Part shown: in pieces, positions 23,153-30,859 of the stretch
Numbering within the stretch: the first letter of the stretch is position 1
Layout of the letters: each line of letters opens with the position of its first letter
Source: an uncultured Candidatus Actinomarina sp.
GTDB taxonomy: Bacteria; Actinomycetota; Acidimicrobiia; Actinomarinales; Actinomarinaceae
Length of the DNA: 46,365 bases
Direction: 5' to 3'
Assembly: GCA_902576605.1 (NCBI GenBank)
Contig: CACGVI010000007.1
Span: forward strand, 1 to 46,365
The notes under the pieces: model-generated
The model's input: only the letters and a program-made list of their open reading frames with translations
The model's database searches: none
Told to the model about the DNA's origin: nothing
Translations under genes and position numbers: made by a program

Positions 23153-23627
23153 GGGATTCAAGATATCCAAATATCGAATAGTGATCTAAATTAATTTCCC
23201 GTACATTATGTTTATCTAAAGCTGCAACAATTTGTGCCCTATGTTCTGTGGCGTGAAAAATCATCATAGATAATATAACTGAAGCCTTTTGCGACCTCAT
23301 TCCTTTTGAGGTCTCATATGTAACCTCTCTATCCTCTTTATAAGCTTGCTCAATTAAACCATTATCAATTCCATCAAGTGCAGAAAGTAAATTGTCAATT
23401 AAATCTGGGCTATCTATATCAAATTTAAATTTTGAAAATGGTTTTTCTTCTAATCTTTGACCATACAGATATGAAGCAGCAACGATATGAACCATTATTG
23501 TTTTAACTGTCCATTCTTTATCAATTACATAGTAATCAAGTACGTCTGGATCTAGCTTTTTAACTTCTTTAAAAATCTCTTGATTAGCCCAAGCCATATG
23601 CTTTGCTAAAAGTTCAACAGATATCAT
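23145..23627 (-). CDS. DinB-family protein
   Basis: Four-helix-bundle protein of 160 aa. The first helix LLAKHMAWANQEIF, the central MVHIVAASYLYGQ and the C-terminal FHATEHRAQIVAAL place the three His typical of the DinB/YfiT metal site. Such proteins are often thiol-dependent transferases or of unknown function. It overlaps the next minus-strand gene by 4 nt on its 5' side (ATGA-type). Confidence 0.85.
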   Translation of the reverse strand: MISVELLAKHMAWANQEIFKEVKKLDPDVLDYYVIDKEWTVKTIMVHIVAASYLYGQRLEEKPFSKFKFDIDSPDLIDNLLSALDGIDNGLIEQAYKEDREVTYETSKGMRSQKASVILSMMIFHATEHRAQIVAALDKHNVREINLDHYSIFGYLESLK

Positions 23628-23920
23628 CTGTCCTCCAATTTATTAATTCTCTCTTCGATTGCAGCTAGTCTTTCTTTAATTATGTCTATATCGTCTTGAT
23701 TTTGTGCACTTCTAATATATCTCTCATTTTGCCAGCGTATACCCCACCTTGATAGAGAGATTGACACTACAGCAACAGGTAAAAGGAACAATCCTTCACT
23801 AAAAGATCCTGTTAAAGAAATTAACAAAAACAAACCACCAAACAATGTATACATAAAATACATAATCCACTTTTCCATTGTTCGTGTAAACTTACGTTCT
23901 TTGCTGGCTTGTGTATCCAT
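23624..23920 (-). CDS. Small membrane protein with coiled-coil tail
   Basis: Protein of 98 aa with two transmembrane helices (about 19-38 and 43-59) and a C-terminal coiled coil (DDIDIIKERLAAIEERINKL). It resembles 2TM-type small membrane proteins but I cannot name a family. It has a leaderless -10 box (TAGAAT) and is followed by the overlapping DinB gene. Confidence 0.6.
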   Translation of the reverse strand: MDTQASKERKFTRTMEKWIMYFMYTLFGGLFLLISLTGSFSEGLFLLPVAVVSISLSRWGIRWQNERYIRSAQNQDDIDIIKERLAAIEERINKLEDR

Positions 23921-23926
23921 ATTATT

Positions 23927-23932
23927 ATTCTA
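23927..23932 (-). promoter_or_regulatory. Leaderless -10 box for the coiled-coil membrane protein
   Basis: TAGAAT on the minus strand, exactly 6 nt before the ATG. Confidence 0.45.
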
Positions 23933-23942
23933 ACTTTTCATT

Positions 23943-23948
23943 TAAACT
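23943..23948 (+). promoter_or_regulatory. Leaderless -10 box for arsC
   Basis: TAAACT, exactly 6 nt before the arsC ATG. It sits 11 nt from the opposite-facing box of the 23624 gene, making a very compact divergent promoter region of 34 bp. Confidence 0.45.
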
Positions 23949-23954
23949 GGGTAT

Positions 23955-24362
23955 ATGAAAATAATTGTTATCTGTACTGGGAATACCTGTAGATCACAAA
24001 TTGCCGAGGGCCTTTTAAAAGCAAAGTATCCAAATTTTGATATTTACTCGGCTGGAACAAAACCTGAAAAAATAGTAAACCCATTTGCAGTTAAGGCTAT
24101 GGCTGAAGAAGGTTATGATATAAGTACTCAATATCCAAAACTTGTAAGTGACTTTATTGAAGAACCTTTTGACTATGTCCTTACTGTATGCGATTCTGCC
24201 AATGAATTGTGTCCAGTATTTCCAAATGGAAAAAACAGATTGCACAATGCATTTGTTGATCCAAGCAGGTCTTCGTATGATTCAGAGGACCATGCCTTAG
24301 AAGTTTACAGAGACACTGTTAAACAAATTTCTAATTGGATTGACCGTTTAAATTTTATTTAA
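23955..24362 (+). CDS. arsC: Arsenate reductase, thioredoxin-coupled LMW-phosphatase type
   Basis: Cytosolic enzyme of 135 aa reducing arsenate to arsenite. The phosphatase loop is C7-TGNTC-R13-S, and the redox relay cysteines C79 and C86 are in VCDSANELCP, with the same 7-residue spacing as Cys82/Cys89 of S. aureus ArsC. This separates it from plain tyrosine phosphatases. No arsR or arsB is in the window. Its end overlaps the converging CREST hydrolase by 15 bp. Confidence 0.88.
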   Translation: MKIIVICTGNTCRSQIAEGLLKAKYPNFDIYSAGTKPEKIVNPFAVKAMAEEGYDISTQYPKLVSDFIEEPFDYVLTVCDSANELCPVFPNGKNRLHNAFVDPSRSSYDSEDHALEVYRDTVKQISNWIDRLNFI

Positions 24363-25313
24363 TTTTTCTGTTCTCTGGAAGTTAAAAAAACTAATAGTCG
24401 CAACAGCACACAATAAATGCCAAACCATATGTGCTTGAAGTAATGAGTCTGGATTACACCAAGGATGATTTGGCATTCCAATTTCACGTATCCAAAAAGC
24501 ACTGTAGAAAGAAATATATCCAAGAAAAGCCCAAGGACTGTAAGTTCTTTGAACATTAGAGTTTATATTTGGAATGAAGACAGGAATTAAATTAAGAAAT
24601 GATTTCCAGCTATCTTCAATATTAATTATTAAATTAACAACATCTATTCCAAACAATTGCATAACAACCAAAACAGTTACCGTTGCTACAGTTCTTCCAA
24701 AGAGATTAGGAAGTTTAACTAATATCTCTGTTGAAATCCACAAACCAATACTTAGTTCAAATAAATCAACACCTATGCCGAGCCCAGAGTCCAAAAACCA
24801 ATAACTGTAAGCGTAGTAAGAAAGCAACACAGAATAACAAATAAAAAATGTTCTATTTGATAAGTTTTTAAGAATTTTCAAATTGTACATCCACAAAATT
24901 AAAATGTAAGAAATCATTGATACATTATCTAACCAAGCTCCAAATGAAGTGTGTGTTCCGTGCATTGCCATAGAGCCTGGACCAAGAAATGTAGATGCAG
25001 ATGCATAAAGTAAAGCTATTTTGAATGACCCAAACAAAGGATTTCTATTATTTGTCGCATCTTGTGTTATTTTGTAAAACATAAATAAACCTGCGGCTAC
25101 GAACCCCAAATTTCCTAATGTGTTTACAGGTTCTCTAAAAAAACCTCCACTTACCCTTTCGCACCATCTAGAAATTTCTCCGATAGCTTGTTCATTTGCT
25201 GCTGATGGCCCCCATCCATTTGAGCCAAAAATAATAAAAAGTAAAGACGTGAAAATTACTGAATATATTGCAAAAGCAAAGTAGTTTTGAGAAAATTTAT
25301 TTTTTTGCTGCAT
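24348..25313 (-). CDS. Ceramidase-like CREST-family membrane hydrolase
   Basis: Multi-helix membrane protein of 321 aa. The CREST signatures are present in order: SRWCERV with EPVNTLGNLGF, then a Ser/His/Asp block in GPGSMAMHGTHTSFGAWLDN, and near the C-terminus HPWCNP followed by HMVWHLL. In alkaline ceramidases these residues hold a zinc ion. Activity on ceramide is not implied in this bacterium; an amide or lipid hydrolase is the safest call. Its start overlaps the end of the Cys/Met PLP gene by 17 bp on the same strand. Confidence 0.75.
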   Translation of the reverse strand: MQQKNKFSQNYFAFAIYSVIFTSLLFIIFGSNGWGPSAANEQAIGEISRWCERVSGGFFREPVNTLGNLGFVAAGLFMFYKITQDATNNRNPLFGSFKIALLYASASTFLGPGSMAMHGTHTSFGAWLDNVSMISYILILWMYNLKILKNLSNRTFFICYSVLLSYYAYSYWFLDSGLGIGVDLFELSIGLWISTEILVKLPNLFGRTVATVTVLVVMQLFGIDVVNLIINIEDSWKSFLNLIPVFIPNINSNVQRTYSPWAFLGYISFYSAFWIREIGMPNHPWCNPDSLLQAHMVWHLLCAVATISFFNFQRTEKLNKI

Positions 25314-26463
25314 TTAGTGCAGATTCCATATCTTCAATAAGGTCTTCAATATTTTCTAATCCAACCGAGATTCTAATCAAGTCAATAGGAGCACTAGCTT
25401 CTGTGTCTTGAGCCTTATCATGGGTCATCAAGTAGGGAAGTTCAATCAGTGACTCCACTCCACCAAGACTGACTGCTAGTTTGTATAAATTTAGAGATTG
25501 CCAAAATATTTTTTGATTTAAGTGTTCTTCTAAATAAAAACTCAACATTCCACCGAAATAATCCATTTGTTTTAATGCAATTTCATGATTTTCAAAACTA
25601 CTTAACCCTGGATATCTAATTTCTTTTATATGTTCAGAGCTATCTAAATACTCTGCTAATTTGTGTGCATTTTCAGAGTGGAGTTTTATTCTTGGTCCAA
25701 GTGTATAAAGACCTCTCTGTACTAAGTATGCATCAAAAGGAGACATGATTGCTCCACCTTGTCTTTGGTAAAGCATTAAGGTTTCATGTAGTTCAAGATC
25801 TTTACACAAAACAGCTCCTCCAAGTGTATCGCTATGCCCTCCAATATATTTGGTAGTAGAGTGCATAATAATATCTACACCATGTTCAAAAGGTCTTGTA
25901 ATAAAGGGTGTTGAAAACGTACTATCAGCAACTAATAAAGCATCAAATTGATGCACTATGTCAGAAATCTTTTGCAAATCATATAATTTCATTGATGGAT
26001 TTGATGGTGACTCTATCCAAACAAGTTTAGTTTTTTTATTTAGCAAACTACTTAAAGCAGCATGGTCATCAAAATCACAAAAGTTTACCTCTACTCCACG
26101 TTCTCTAATAATTCTTGAAAAGTAATTTGTTGTTCCGCCGTAAACATCTTTTGTTATTACAACATTGTCACCTTGTTTAGCTAGTTCGGCAATTATACTT
26201 ACAGCAGACATACCTGACGCCATTGCAAAAGCATGTTGATTTTCATAGTCTTCAATACCCTCAAGTGATGCCAAGGTTCTTTCCAACAACTCTCTAGTAG
26301 GATTATTGATTCTTCCATAAAAATAATCAGACTCACCAGGCACACTATTTTTATATGTTGTTGAGAGATGAAGAGGAGGCATTACATCCCCACTAATTGG
26401 TTCAAAACGTTTATTAGTATGAAGGGCTTTGGTGTTCATTCCATACTTTTTAGATTTCCCCAT
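25297..26463 (-). CDS. Cystathionine gamma-synthase/lyase family PLP enzyme
   Basis: Cys/Met-metabolism PLP enzyme of 388 aa. YFYGRINNPTRELLE, the PLP lysine in HSTTKYIGGHSD and SLGGVESLIELP are the family hallmarks. Synthase and lyase (metB or mccB/metC-like) cannot be separated reliably by eye, so no symbol is given. It likely works in sulphur amino-acid interconversion. It has a leaderless -10 box (TAAACT) and is divergent from the deoxyribosyltransferase gene. Confidence 0.9.
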   Translation of the reverse strand: MGKSKKYGMNTKALHTNKRFEPISGDVMPPLHLSTTYKNSVPGESDYFYGRINNPTRELLERTLASLEGIEDYENQHAFAMASGMSAVSIIAELAKQGDNVVITKDVYGGTTNYFSRIIRERGVEVNFCDFDDHAALSSLLNKKTKLVWIESPSNPSMKLYDLQKISDIVHQFDALLVADSTFSTPFITRPFEHGVDIIMHSTTKYIGGHSDTLGGAVLCKDLELHETLMLYQRQGGAIMSPFDAYLVQRGLYTLGPRIKLHSENAHKLAEYLDSSEHIKEIRYPGLSSFENHEIALKQMDYFGGMLSFYLEEHLNQKIFWQSLNLYKLAVSLGGVESLIELPYLMTHDKAQDTEASAPIDLIRISVGLENIEDLIEDMESALNAAKK

Positions 26464-26469
26464 ATATCG

Positions 26470-26475
26470 AGTTTA
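26470..26475 (-). promoter_or_regulatory. Leaderless -10 box for the Cys/Met PLP gene
   Basis: TAAACT on the minus strand, exactly 6 nt before the ATG; the same hexamer and spacing as at arsC. Confidence 0.45.
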
Positions 26476-26510
26476 AATCATTTGGCTATACATTGGTTAA
26501 ATAATTTTGC

Positions 26511-26516
26511 TAATTT
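26511..26516 (+). promoter_or_regulatory. Leaderless -10 box for the deoxyribosyltransferase gene
   Basis: TAATTT, exactly 6 nt before the ATG at 26523. A weaker match to the consensus than the others. Confidence 0.35.
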
Positions 26517-26522
26517 AGCTTT

Positions 26523-26945
26523 ATGATTAAAAAAATTTACATAGCTGGTCCACTTTTTAATAAACATGAGCAAACGTATCTTGAGGAAATTGCAAAAGAA
26601 CTAGAGGGAAATGGTTACGACTGTTTTTTGCCTCATAGAGACCAAACAGGAATAGACGAATCTGAACTTGAGGGAACTGATATGTCTCAAGAAACAAAAG
26701 ATAGAATTTTTAGGAATGATCTTAATGCATTAGATGCTGCAGATTTGACTGTTGCTCTTTTAACAGGACAGGATATAGACTCAGGGACTTCAGCAGAAAT
26801 TGGTCATACTTATGCAAAGCAAAAGCCAGTAATTGCTATTAACGCATACGAGAGAAGGTATAGAAATTTGTTTGTAGAAGGCATGTTGACTGTAACTGTA
26901 AATGATATAAGTGAAATAATTCCTGAAATTGAAAAACTAGGCTGA
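26523..26945 (+). CDS. Nucleoside 2-deoxyribosyltransferase family protein
   Basis: Flavodoxin-like protein of 140 aa. The N-terminal YIAGPLFN binds substrate and the catalytic Glu is E92 in DSGTSAEIG, with LDAADLTVALL before it. Members exchange or hydrolyse the base of 2'-deoxynucleosides or deoxynucleotides. It fits the nucleoside-salvage theme of the window. Its end overlaps the converging P450 gene by 9 bp. Confidence 0.87.
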   Translation: MIKKIYIAGPLFNKHEQTYLEEIAKELEGNGYDCFLPHRDQTGIDESELEGTDMSQETKDRIFRNDLNALDAADLTVALLTGQDIDSGTSAEIGHTYAKQKPVIAINAYERRYRNLFVEGMLTVTVNDISEIIPEIEKLG

Positions 26946-28181
26946 AACTAAGAGATTTTTAAACCCTCTAATTCCAAAAGCTCCAGTTCTTGATGGTTCT
27001 TCTATTAAGTTAAACTGTTTTTCAAGTATATGGCTGAAAGAAACCCCCAGTTCTAATTTTGCTAAATGAGTACCTATGCAAAAATGGATACCTCCTCCCC
27101 AGCTACTATGATCCTTTATTTCACGCTTAAAGTTTATTTGATCAGGATTTTCAAATACTCTAGGATCTCTATTCGCTGAGCCAAGAAGTATTGCAACTTT
27201 TGAGCCTTTACTAATATTATGTCCACCAACAACTACATCTTCCAATGCATACCTTTGGAAAAATTGTAAAGGGCTATCATATCTAATTAATTCTTCTACA
27301 ACATCATTAATATCTTCGGTTTCATTTTTGATTTCTTCAAATGATTGATTGAGTGTTAGTAACGCATGAAGTCCATTTCCAAGAGTGTTAACTGTTGCTT
27401 CATGTCCAGCATTAAGAAGCAAAATAACTGTACATATGATTTGATCATCAGTGAGATAATTATTGTCTTCAGAAACTTGTGACAACCTAGTAATCATGTC
27501 ATCTTCTGGTTGTTTTCTTCGTTTATCGAGTAAATCTTGTGTGTACTCAATAAACTGCTTCGCTGCTTCTTCAGCATTATTAGCATTTTCTTCTGTAACC
27601 TCAAAGTCATACATTTTGACAATTTTATGTGACCAATCTAAAAATTTTAAATGATCACTCTCGGGCACACCTAAAAGCTTTCCAATAATACTTACCGAAT
27701 ATGGTTGGGCATAATCCTTTAACATATCAAATTCTGTGCCTTTATTTTTTTCAAACAACTCGTTTGATTTACCTTTCATATAGGGAACTAGTTGTTGAAC
27801 TGATCTAGGTAAAAACGCTTTTGCTACTAAACCACGAAGCTCTTTATGAAGTTGTCCCTCAAGATTTAATAATGAAAACTCTTCAGATTTCCAGAAATTG
27901 TCATATGTTGCATATTTATCAGATCTTTTGTATCCAACAAAAGTTAATGGGATATCGGTAGCTTTCAATTCTTCTTCAAAACCTTCAATATGATTAAAAG
28001 TTGTACCGAATGTCTTAGTGGATTGAATAGCCCTTACATCTTCATACCGTGTAAAAAAATACAAACCATTTATCTCATCCCAAAAAACAGGAGTTTCTTC
28101 TCTAAACTCTCCCATTTTTTTATATGGATTTTTTATAAAGTCAAAATCTTCTGTTGGTAGATGCAAATTTGGAATATTCAT
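26937..28181 (-). CDS. Cytochrome P450
   Basis: Haem monooxygenase of 414 aa. The haem loop is WGGGIHFCIG, with ligand C368 (Trp replaces the usual Phe of FxxGxxxCxG). The I-helix LLLNAGHEATVNTLGNG carries the oxygen-activating Gly/His/Glu-Ala-Thr region, and ELIRYDSPLQFFQR includes the ExxR motif. It is soluble, with no membrane anchor. No ferredoxin partner is adjacent. Substrate unknown; it looks like a bacterial class I P450. Leaderless -10 box TATAAT. Confidence 0.93.
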   Translation of the reverse strand: MNIPNLHLPTEDFDFIKNPYKKMGEFREETPVFWDEINGLYFFTRYEDVRAIQSTKTFGTTFNHIEGFEEELKATDIPLTFVGYKRSDKYATYDNFWKSEEFSLLNLEGQLHKELRGLVAKAFLPRSVQQLVPYMKGKSNELFEKNKGTEFDMLKDYAQPYSVSIIGKLLGVPESDHLKFLDWSHKIVKMYDFEVTEENANNAEEAAKQFIEYTQDLLDKRRKQPEDDMITRLSQVSEDNNYLTDDQIICTVILLLNAGHEATVNTLGNGLHALLTLNQSFEEIKNETEDINDVVEELIRYDSPLQFFQRYALEDVVVGGHNISKGSKVAILLGSANRDPRVFENPDQINFKREIKDHSSWGGGIHFCIGTHLAKLELGVSFSHILEKQFNLIEEPSRTGAFGIRGFKNLLVSA

Positions 28182-28187
28182 AAAATA

Positions 28188-28193
28188 ATTATA
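28188..28193 (-). promoter_or_regulatory. Leaderless -10 box for the P450 gene
   Basis: TATAAT on the minus strand, exactly 6 nt before the ATG. Confidence 0.6.
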
Positions 28194-28278
28194 TTGACTT
28201 AGTTTATGAGTTGAAACCTAATTCGTAACAATATGAAAAATAAATGGTGAAACGCCTCTATCTATGGTGTAATACATT

Positions 28279-28284
28279 TATAAT
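28279..28284 (+). promoter_or_regulatory. Probable -10 box of the ECF operon
   Basis: TATAAT, about 60 nt before the GTG start of the first ATPase gene. It would give a leader of about 55 nt that contains the Shine-Dalgarno hairpin at 28318-28345. No clear -35 is visible. Confidence 0.4.
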
Positions 28285-28317
28285 TAACTTCAATGTTTAA
28301 AAGGTAACCATTGTAAA

Positions 28318-28345
28318 AAAACCTTATTAAAAAAAAAGAGGTTTT
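28318..28345 (+). promoter_or_regulatory. Hairpin that can hide the ribosome-binding site of the ECF operon
   Basis: AAAACCT (28318-28324) pairs perfectly with AGGTTTT (28339-28345), which contains the end of the AGAGG Shine-Dalgarno and abuts the GTG start. The 14-nt loop is A-rich. The stem would block ribosome entry, so translation may be controlled or thermolabile. Pairing is seen; regulation is inferred. Confidence 0.4.
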
Positions 28346-29176
28346 GTGTCTGTAATAAAAATAGAAAATCTTACTGTCCAGTATCTAGGTGAAGAAACAA
28401 ATGCATTGGATGGGGTCTCTCTTGAAATTCAAAAAGGAGAGTTTGTTGCTTTGTTAGGCGCACATGGTGCTGGTAAAACAACATTATGTCTTTCATTAAA
28501 TGGCATAGTGCCAAACATGATTAATGCTGATATGTATGGAGCAATAGAAGTATTGGGTGAAGTACCTCCAAAGATCCCTGTAAGGAAACTTGCAACTAAA
28601 GTCGGCAGTATTTTTGACAATCCAGAGTTTCAAATGAGTCAGTTAACAGTTTTTGAAGAAGTGGCTTTAGGACTCCAAAATTTAGGAGTGGAAAAAACTA
28701 CAATAGAAAAAAACATATCAGAATCACTAAAACTTGTTGGCCTAGAAGGGTTTGAGGAAAGGTCTCCATTTGAAATTTCTGGAGGACAACAACAAAGGCT
28801 AGCAATGGCTTCCGCTTTAGCAATGAAGCCAGAAATTTTAATCCTAGATGAACCAACATCTAATCTCGATCCAATTGGAAAAGAAGAAGTATTCTCCGTT
28901 ACAAGAAGCTTAAATCAAGAAGAAGGATTAACAGTAATAATTGCTGAACACGAAGTAGAAGTTATTGCAGAATTTGCTGACACTTTAGTCCTCCTAGACG
29001 AGGGAAGGGTTAACGAAGTAGGAACTCCGCAGGATATATTTCCAAGATTTGTCGATCACCAAGAAGATATTGGCGTAAGGGTTCCACAAGTGACAGATCT
29101 AGCTTCAAGAAAAACCAAAAATTTTAGTTCAATTCCTGTTACCTTAGATGAGTCAGTTGAGATGTATAAAAAATGA
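28346..29176 (+). CDS. ecfA1: ECF transporter ATPase, first subunit
   Basis: ATP-binding subunit of an energy-coupling-factor importer, 276 aa. Walker A GAHGAGKT (38-45), Q-loop FDNPEFQ, intact signature ISGGQQQR (144-151) and Walker B ILILDEPTS are all present. It pairs with the next gene to form the cytoplasmic ATPase module under EcfT. Start is GTG with an AGAGG site inside a hairpin. It overlaps the next start by 4 nt (ATGA). Confidence 0.93.
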   Translation: MSVIKIENLTVQYLGEETNALDGVSLEIQKGEFVALLGAHGAGKTTLCLSLNGIVPNMINADMYGAIEVLGEVPPKIPVRKLATKVGSIFDNPEFQMSQLTVFEEVALGLQNLGVEKTTIEKNISESLKLVGLEGFEERSPFEISGGQQQRLAMASALAMKPEILILDEPTSNLDPIGKEEVFSVTRSLNQEEGLTVIIAEHEVEVIAEFADTLVLLDEGRVNEVGTPQDIFPRFVDHQEDIGVRVPQVTDLASRKTKNFSSIPVTLDESVEMYKK

Positions 29177-29976
29177 CAAAAATTAAAGTATCTAACTTGC
29201 AACATAAATATCCAAATGGCGTAGTTGCCGTAAGCAATGTAAATGTTGAAATTGAACAAGGCGAACAAGTATCTGTTGTAGGACAAAATGGTTCTGGAAA
29301 AACCACATTAGTTAAACATTGGAACGGCTTATTAAAACCTACTAAGGGAAATGTTTTTGTTGGAGAACTAGATACTCTAGATCATTCTGTAAACACTCTT
29401 GCAAGAAAAGTAGGTTATGTATTTCAAAATCCAAACCATCAAATTTTTGCGGCTTCTGTAAGAGACGAGCTAGAGTTTGGTTTAATCAATATTGGATTAG
29501 ACGAGGAGGAAGTAAGCAACAGGACTAACCGTATTGCTGAAGAATTTGGACTAGTTGATTATTTAGAGACAAATCCATACAGGTTAGGATTTTCATTAAG
29601 AAAAACGGTTGGAATGGCATCAATAATTGCAATGGAGCCAGACGTTGTTGTTCTTGATGAACCAACAACGGGTCAAGATTATCTTGGAATAAAAGCAATT
29701 AGAACTGCAATAAAAAAATTAAAAGAACAAGGTAAAACAGTAATAGTGGTTTCTCATGACATGCCACTTGTTGCAGAAGATACAGACAGAGTTTTAGTAA
29801 TGTGTGACACAGAATTAATTTTTGATGGAACACCATCCAGGCTTTTTGCAAGTAAGGAGATACTATCCAAAACAAATCTTCTACCACCGCAAATTACTAG
29901 TTTTACACAAAAAGTTGGTTTAAATATTGAAGGCGAAAGTGTGCTATCTGTTGAAGAAGCGGAGAAAGCCCTCTAA
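29173..29976 (+). CDS. ecfA2: ECF transporter ATPase, second subunit with degenerate signature motif
   Basis: Second ABC ATPase, 267 aa. Walker A GQNGSGKT (37-44), Q-loop FQNPNHQ and Walker B VVVLDEPTTGQD are intact. The signature region reads LGFSLRKTVG where the family has LSxGQ/ExQR, so the signature Ser and Gly are changed. The composite ATP site formed with EcfA1's Walker A is therefore probably inactive, giving an asymmetric heterodimer. The 177-nt gap to the S-component gene contains a structured leader. Confidence 0.9.
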   Translation: MTKIKVSNLQHKYPNGVVAVSNVNVEIEQGEQVSVVGQNGSGKTTLVKHWNGLLKPTKGNVFVGELDTLDHSVNTLARKVGYVFQNPNHQIFAASVRDELEFGLINIGLDEEEVSNRTNRIAEEFGLVDYLETNPYRLGFSLRKTVGMASIIAMEPDVVVLDEPTTGQDYLGIKAIRTAIKKLKEQGKTVIVVSHDMPLVAEDTDRVLVMCDTELIFDGTPSRLFASKEILSKTNLLPPQITSFTQKVGLNIEGESVLSVEEAEKAL

Positions 29977-30050
29977 CCACCACTTATAATGAGTTACAAC
30001 ATATTTTCTAAATTTTAATAAAATAACCTGCACGCCATATATTTTGTTAA

Positions 30051-30056
30051 TAGAAT
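30051..30056 (+). promoter_or_regulatory. Possible -10 box of the S-component transcript
   Basis: TAGAAT here would place the transcription start near 30063, at the first base of the pseudoknot stem. A second TATAAT lies at 29985-29990. No good -35 is seen. An internal promoter would let the S component be made separately from the ATPases. Confidence 0.3.
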
Positions 30057-30061
30057 AAAAA

Positions 30062-30099
30062 TAACAATGTTCATTGGGCTCATTGTTAAAAAACCCAAT
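30062..30099 (+). promoter_or_regulatory. Candidate riboswitch-like H-type pseudoknot upstream of ECF S component
   Basis: Stem 1 is TAACAATG (30062-30069) with CATTGTTA (30081-30088), 8 bp. Its loop holds ATTGGG (30073-30078), which pairs perfectly with CCCAAT (30094-30099) beyond an all-A linker (30089-30093). Short TTC and CT connectors complete a sterically reasonable H-type pseudoknot with an A-rich loop, the topology of preQ1-I riboswitches. The preQ1-I consensus, with a long second loop carrying the ligand-binding C, is not met. A ligand is unknown. Confidence 0.5.
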
Positions 30100-30103
30100 C
30101 AAC

Positions 30104-30124
30104 GCTAATAATTAATTTATTAGC
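30104..30124 (+). promoter_or_regulatory. Hairpin between pseudoknot and ribosome-binding site
   Basis: GCTAATA (30104-30110) pairs with TATTAGC (30118-30124) around a 7-nt loop. The outer CAAT (30096-30099) can extend it by pairing with ATTG (30125-30128). That extension would compete with pseudoknot stem 2 for the same CAAT, giving two exclusive folds as in a switch. The S-component Shine-Dalgarno (AGGGGGAG) follows. Confidence 0.45.
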
Positions 30125-30153
30125 ATTGTAATTTCTTTCGAGGGGGAGATTAG

Positions 30154-30846
30154 ATGAACGAACAAGCCACTCAAGGCGAAAAACTAAGTAGCTCTACTGG
30201 CGGTGGAGTTCCTTTAACATATGTTATTGCATTAGTACCTGTTGCTTCTGTTTTGAATGTTATTGGTGGAACTGTCGCTGGAGCTTTGAAGCTACCTATC
30301 TTCTTGGACATGATTGGAACAGCAGTTGTTGCTATGACAATTGGTCCTTGGTGGGGAGCATTAGTTGGAGTGATCACAAACCTAACAATGGGCTTTTTAA
30401 CAGGTCCAGTTTCAATTCCATTCGCAGCATGCAACGTAGTTGGTGCTTTGGTATGGGGTTATGGAACAAGATGGGGCTTTGCTAATGATAAACTAAGATT
30501 CTTTGGTTTGTCTGTAGCATCAGCAGTCTTTGTATCACTAATGGCAGCACCAATTGTTATATTTGTTTTTGGTGGAGCCACAGGACATGCTTCAGATGTT
30601 TTAACAGCTGGATTATTAGCAGCTGGAAATGACATGTGGGCAGCAGTGTTTTCAAGTAACATTATTGTTTCTTCAGCTGATAAAATTCTTTCGTCATTCT
30701 TGGCGTTAGCAATTATTGGAGCATTACCTACAAACTTGCAGGTAACAGGTCCAATAATGAAAGCTGAAAATATGGGCACAGCAGTCTTAATAACAGCAGG
30801 TACAGTAGTAGGTGTAATTCTTACTGTTGTATCAATGAACTTGTAG
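30154..30846 (+). CDS. ECF transporter S component (substrate-binding membrane subunit)
   Basis: Integral membrane protein of 230 aa with about six helices. Segments such as LPIFLDMIGTAVVAMTIGPWWGALVGVITN and SIPFAACNVVGALVWGYGTRWG are typical of ECF S subunits, which bind the vitamin or nucleoside and topple in the membrane. It has a strong Shine-Dalgarno (AGGGGGAG) and a structured leader. Its partners, ATPases upstream and EcfT downstream, are all in the operon. The two phosphorylase-family genes after it argue for a nucleoside or nucleoside-like substrate; that is inference from context. Confidence 0.85.
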   Translation: MNEQATQGEKLSSSTGGGVPLTYVIALVPVASVLNVIGGTVAGALKLPIFLDMIGTAVVAMTIGPWWGALVGVITNLTMGFLTGPVSIPFAACNVVGALVWGYGTRWGFANDKLRFFGLSVASAVFVSLMAAPIVIFVFGGATGHASDVLTAGLLAAGNDMWAAVFSSNIIVSSADKILSSFLALAIIGALPTNLQVTGPIMKAENMGTAVLITAGTVVGVILTVVSMNL

Positions 30847-30859
30847 ATAGGAGGATAGT

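Noticed and set aside
30062-30099. A standard preQ1-I riboswitch
   Set aside because: The pseudoknot topology and A-rich linker are similar, but the loop between the second stem's 5' strand and the first stem's 3' strand is only 2 nt and lacks the conserved C-containing segment that binds preQ1.
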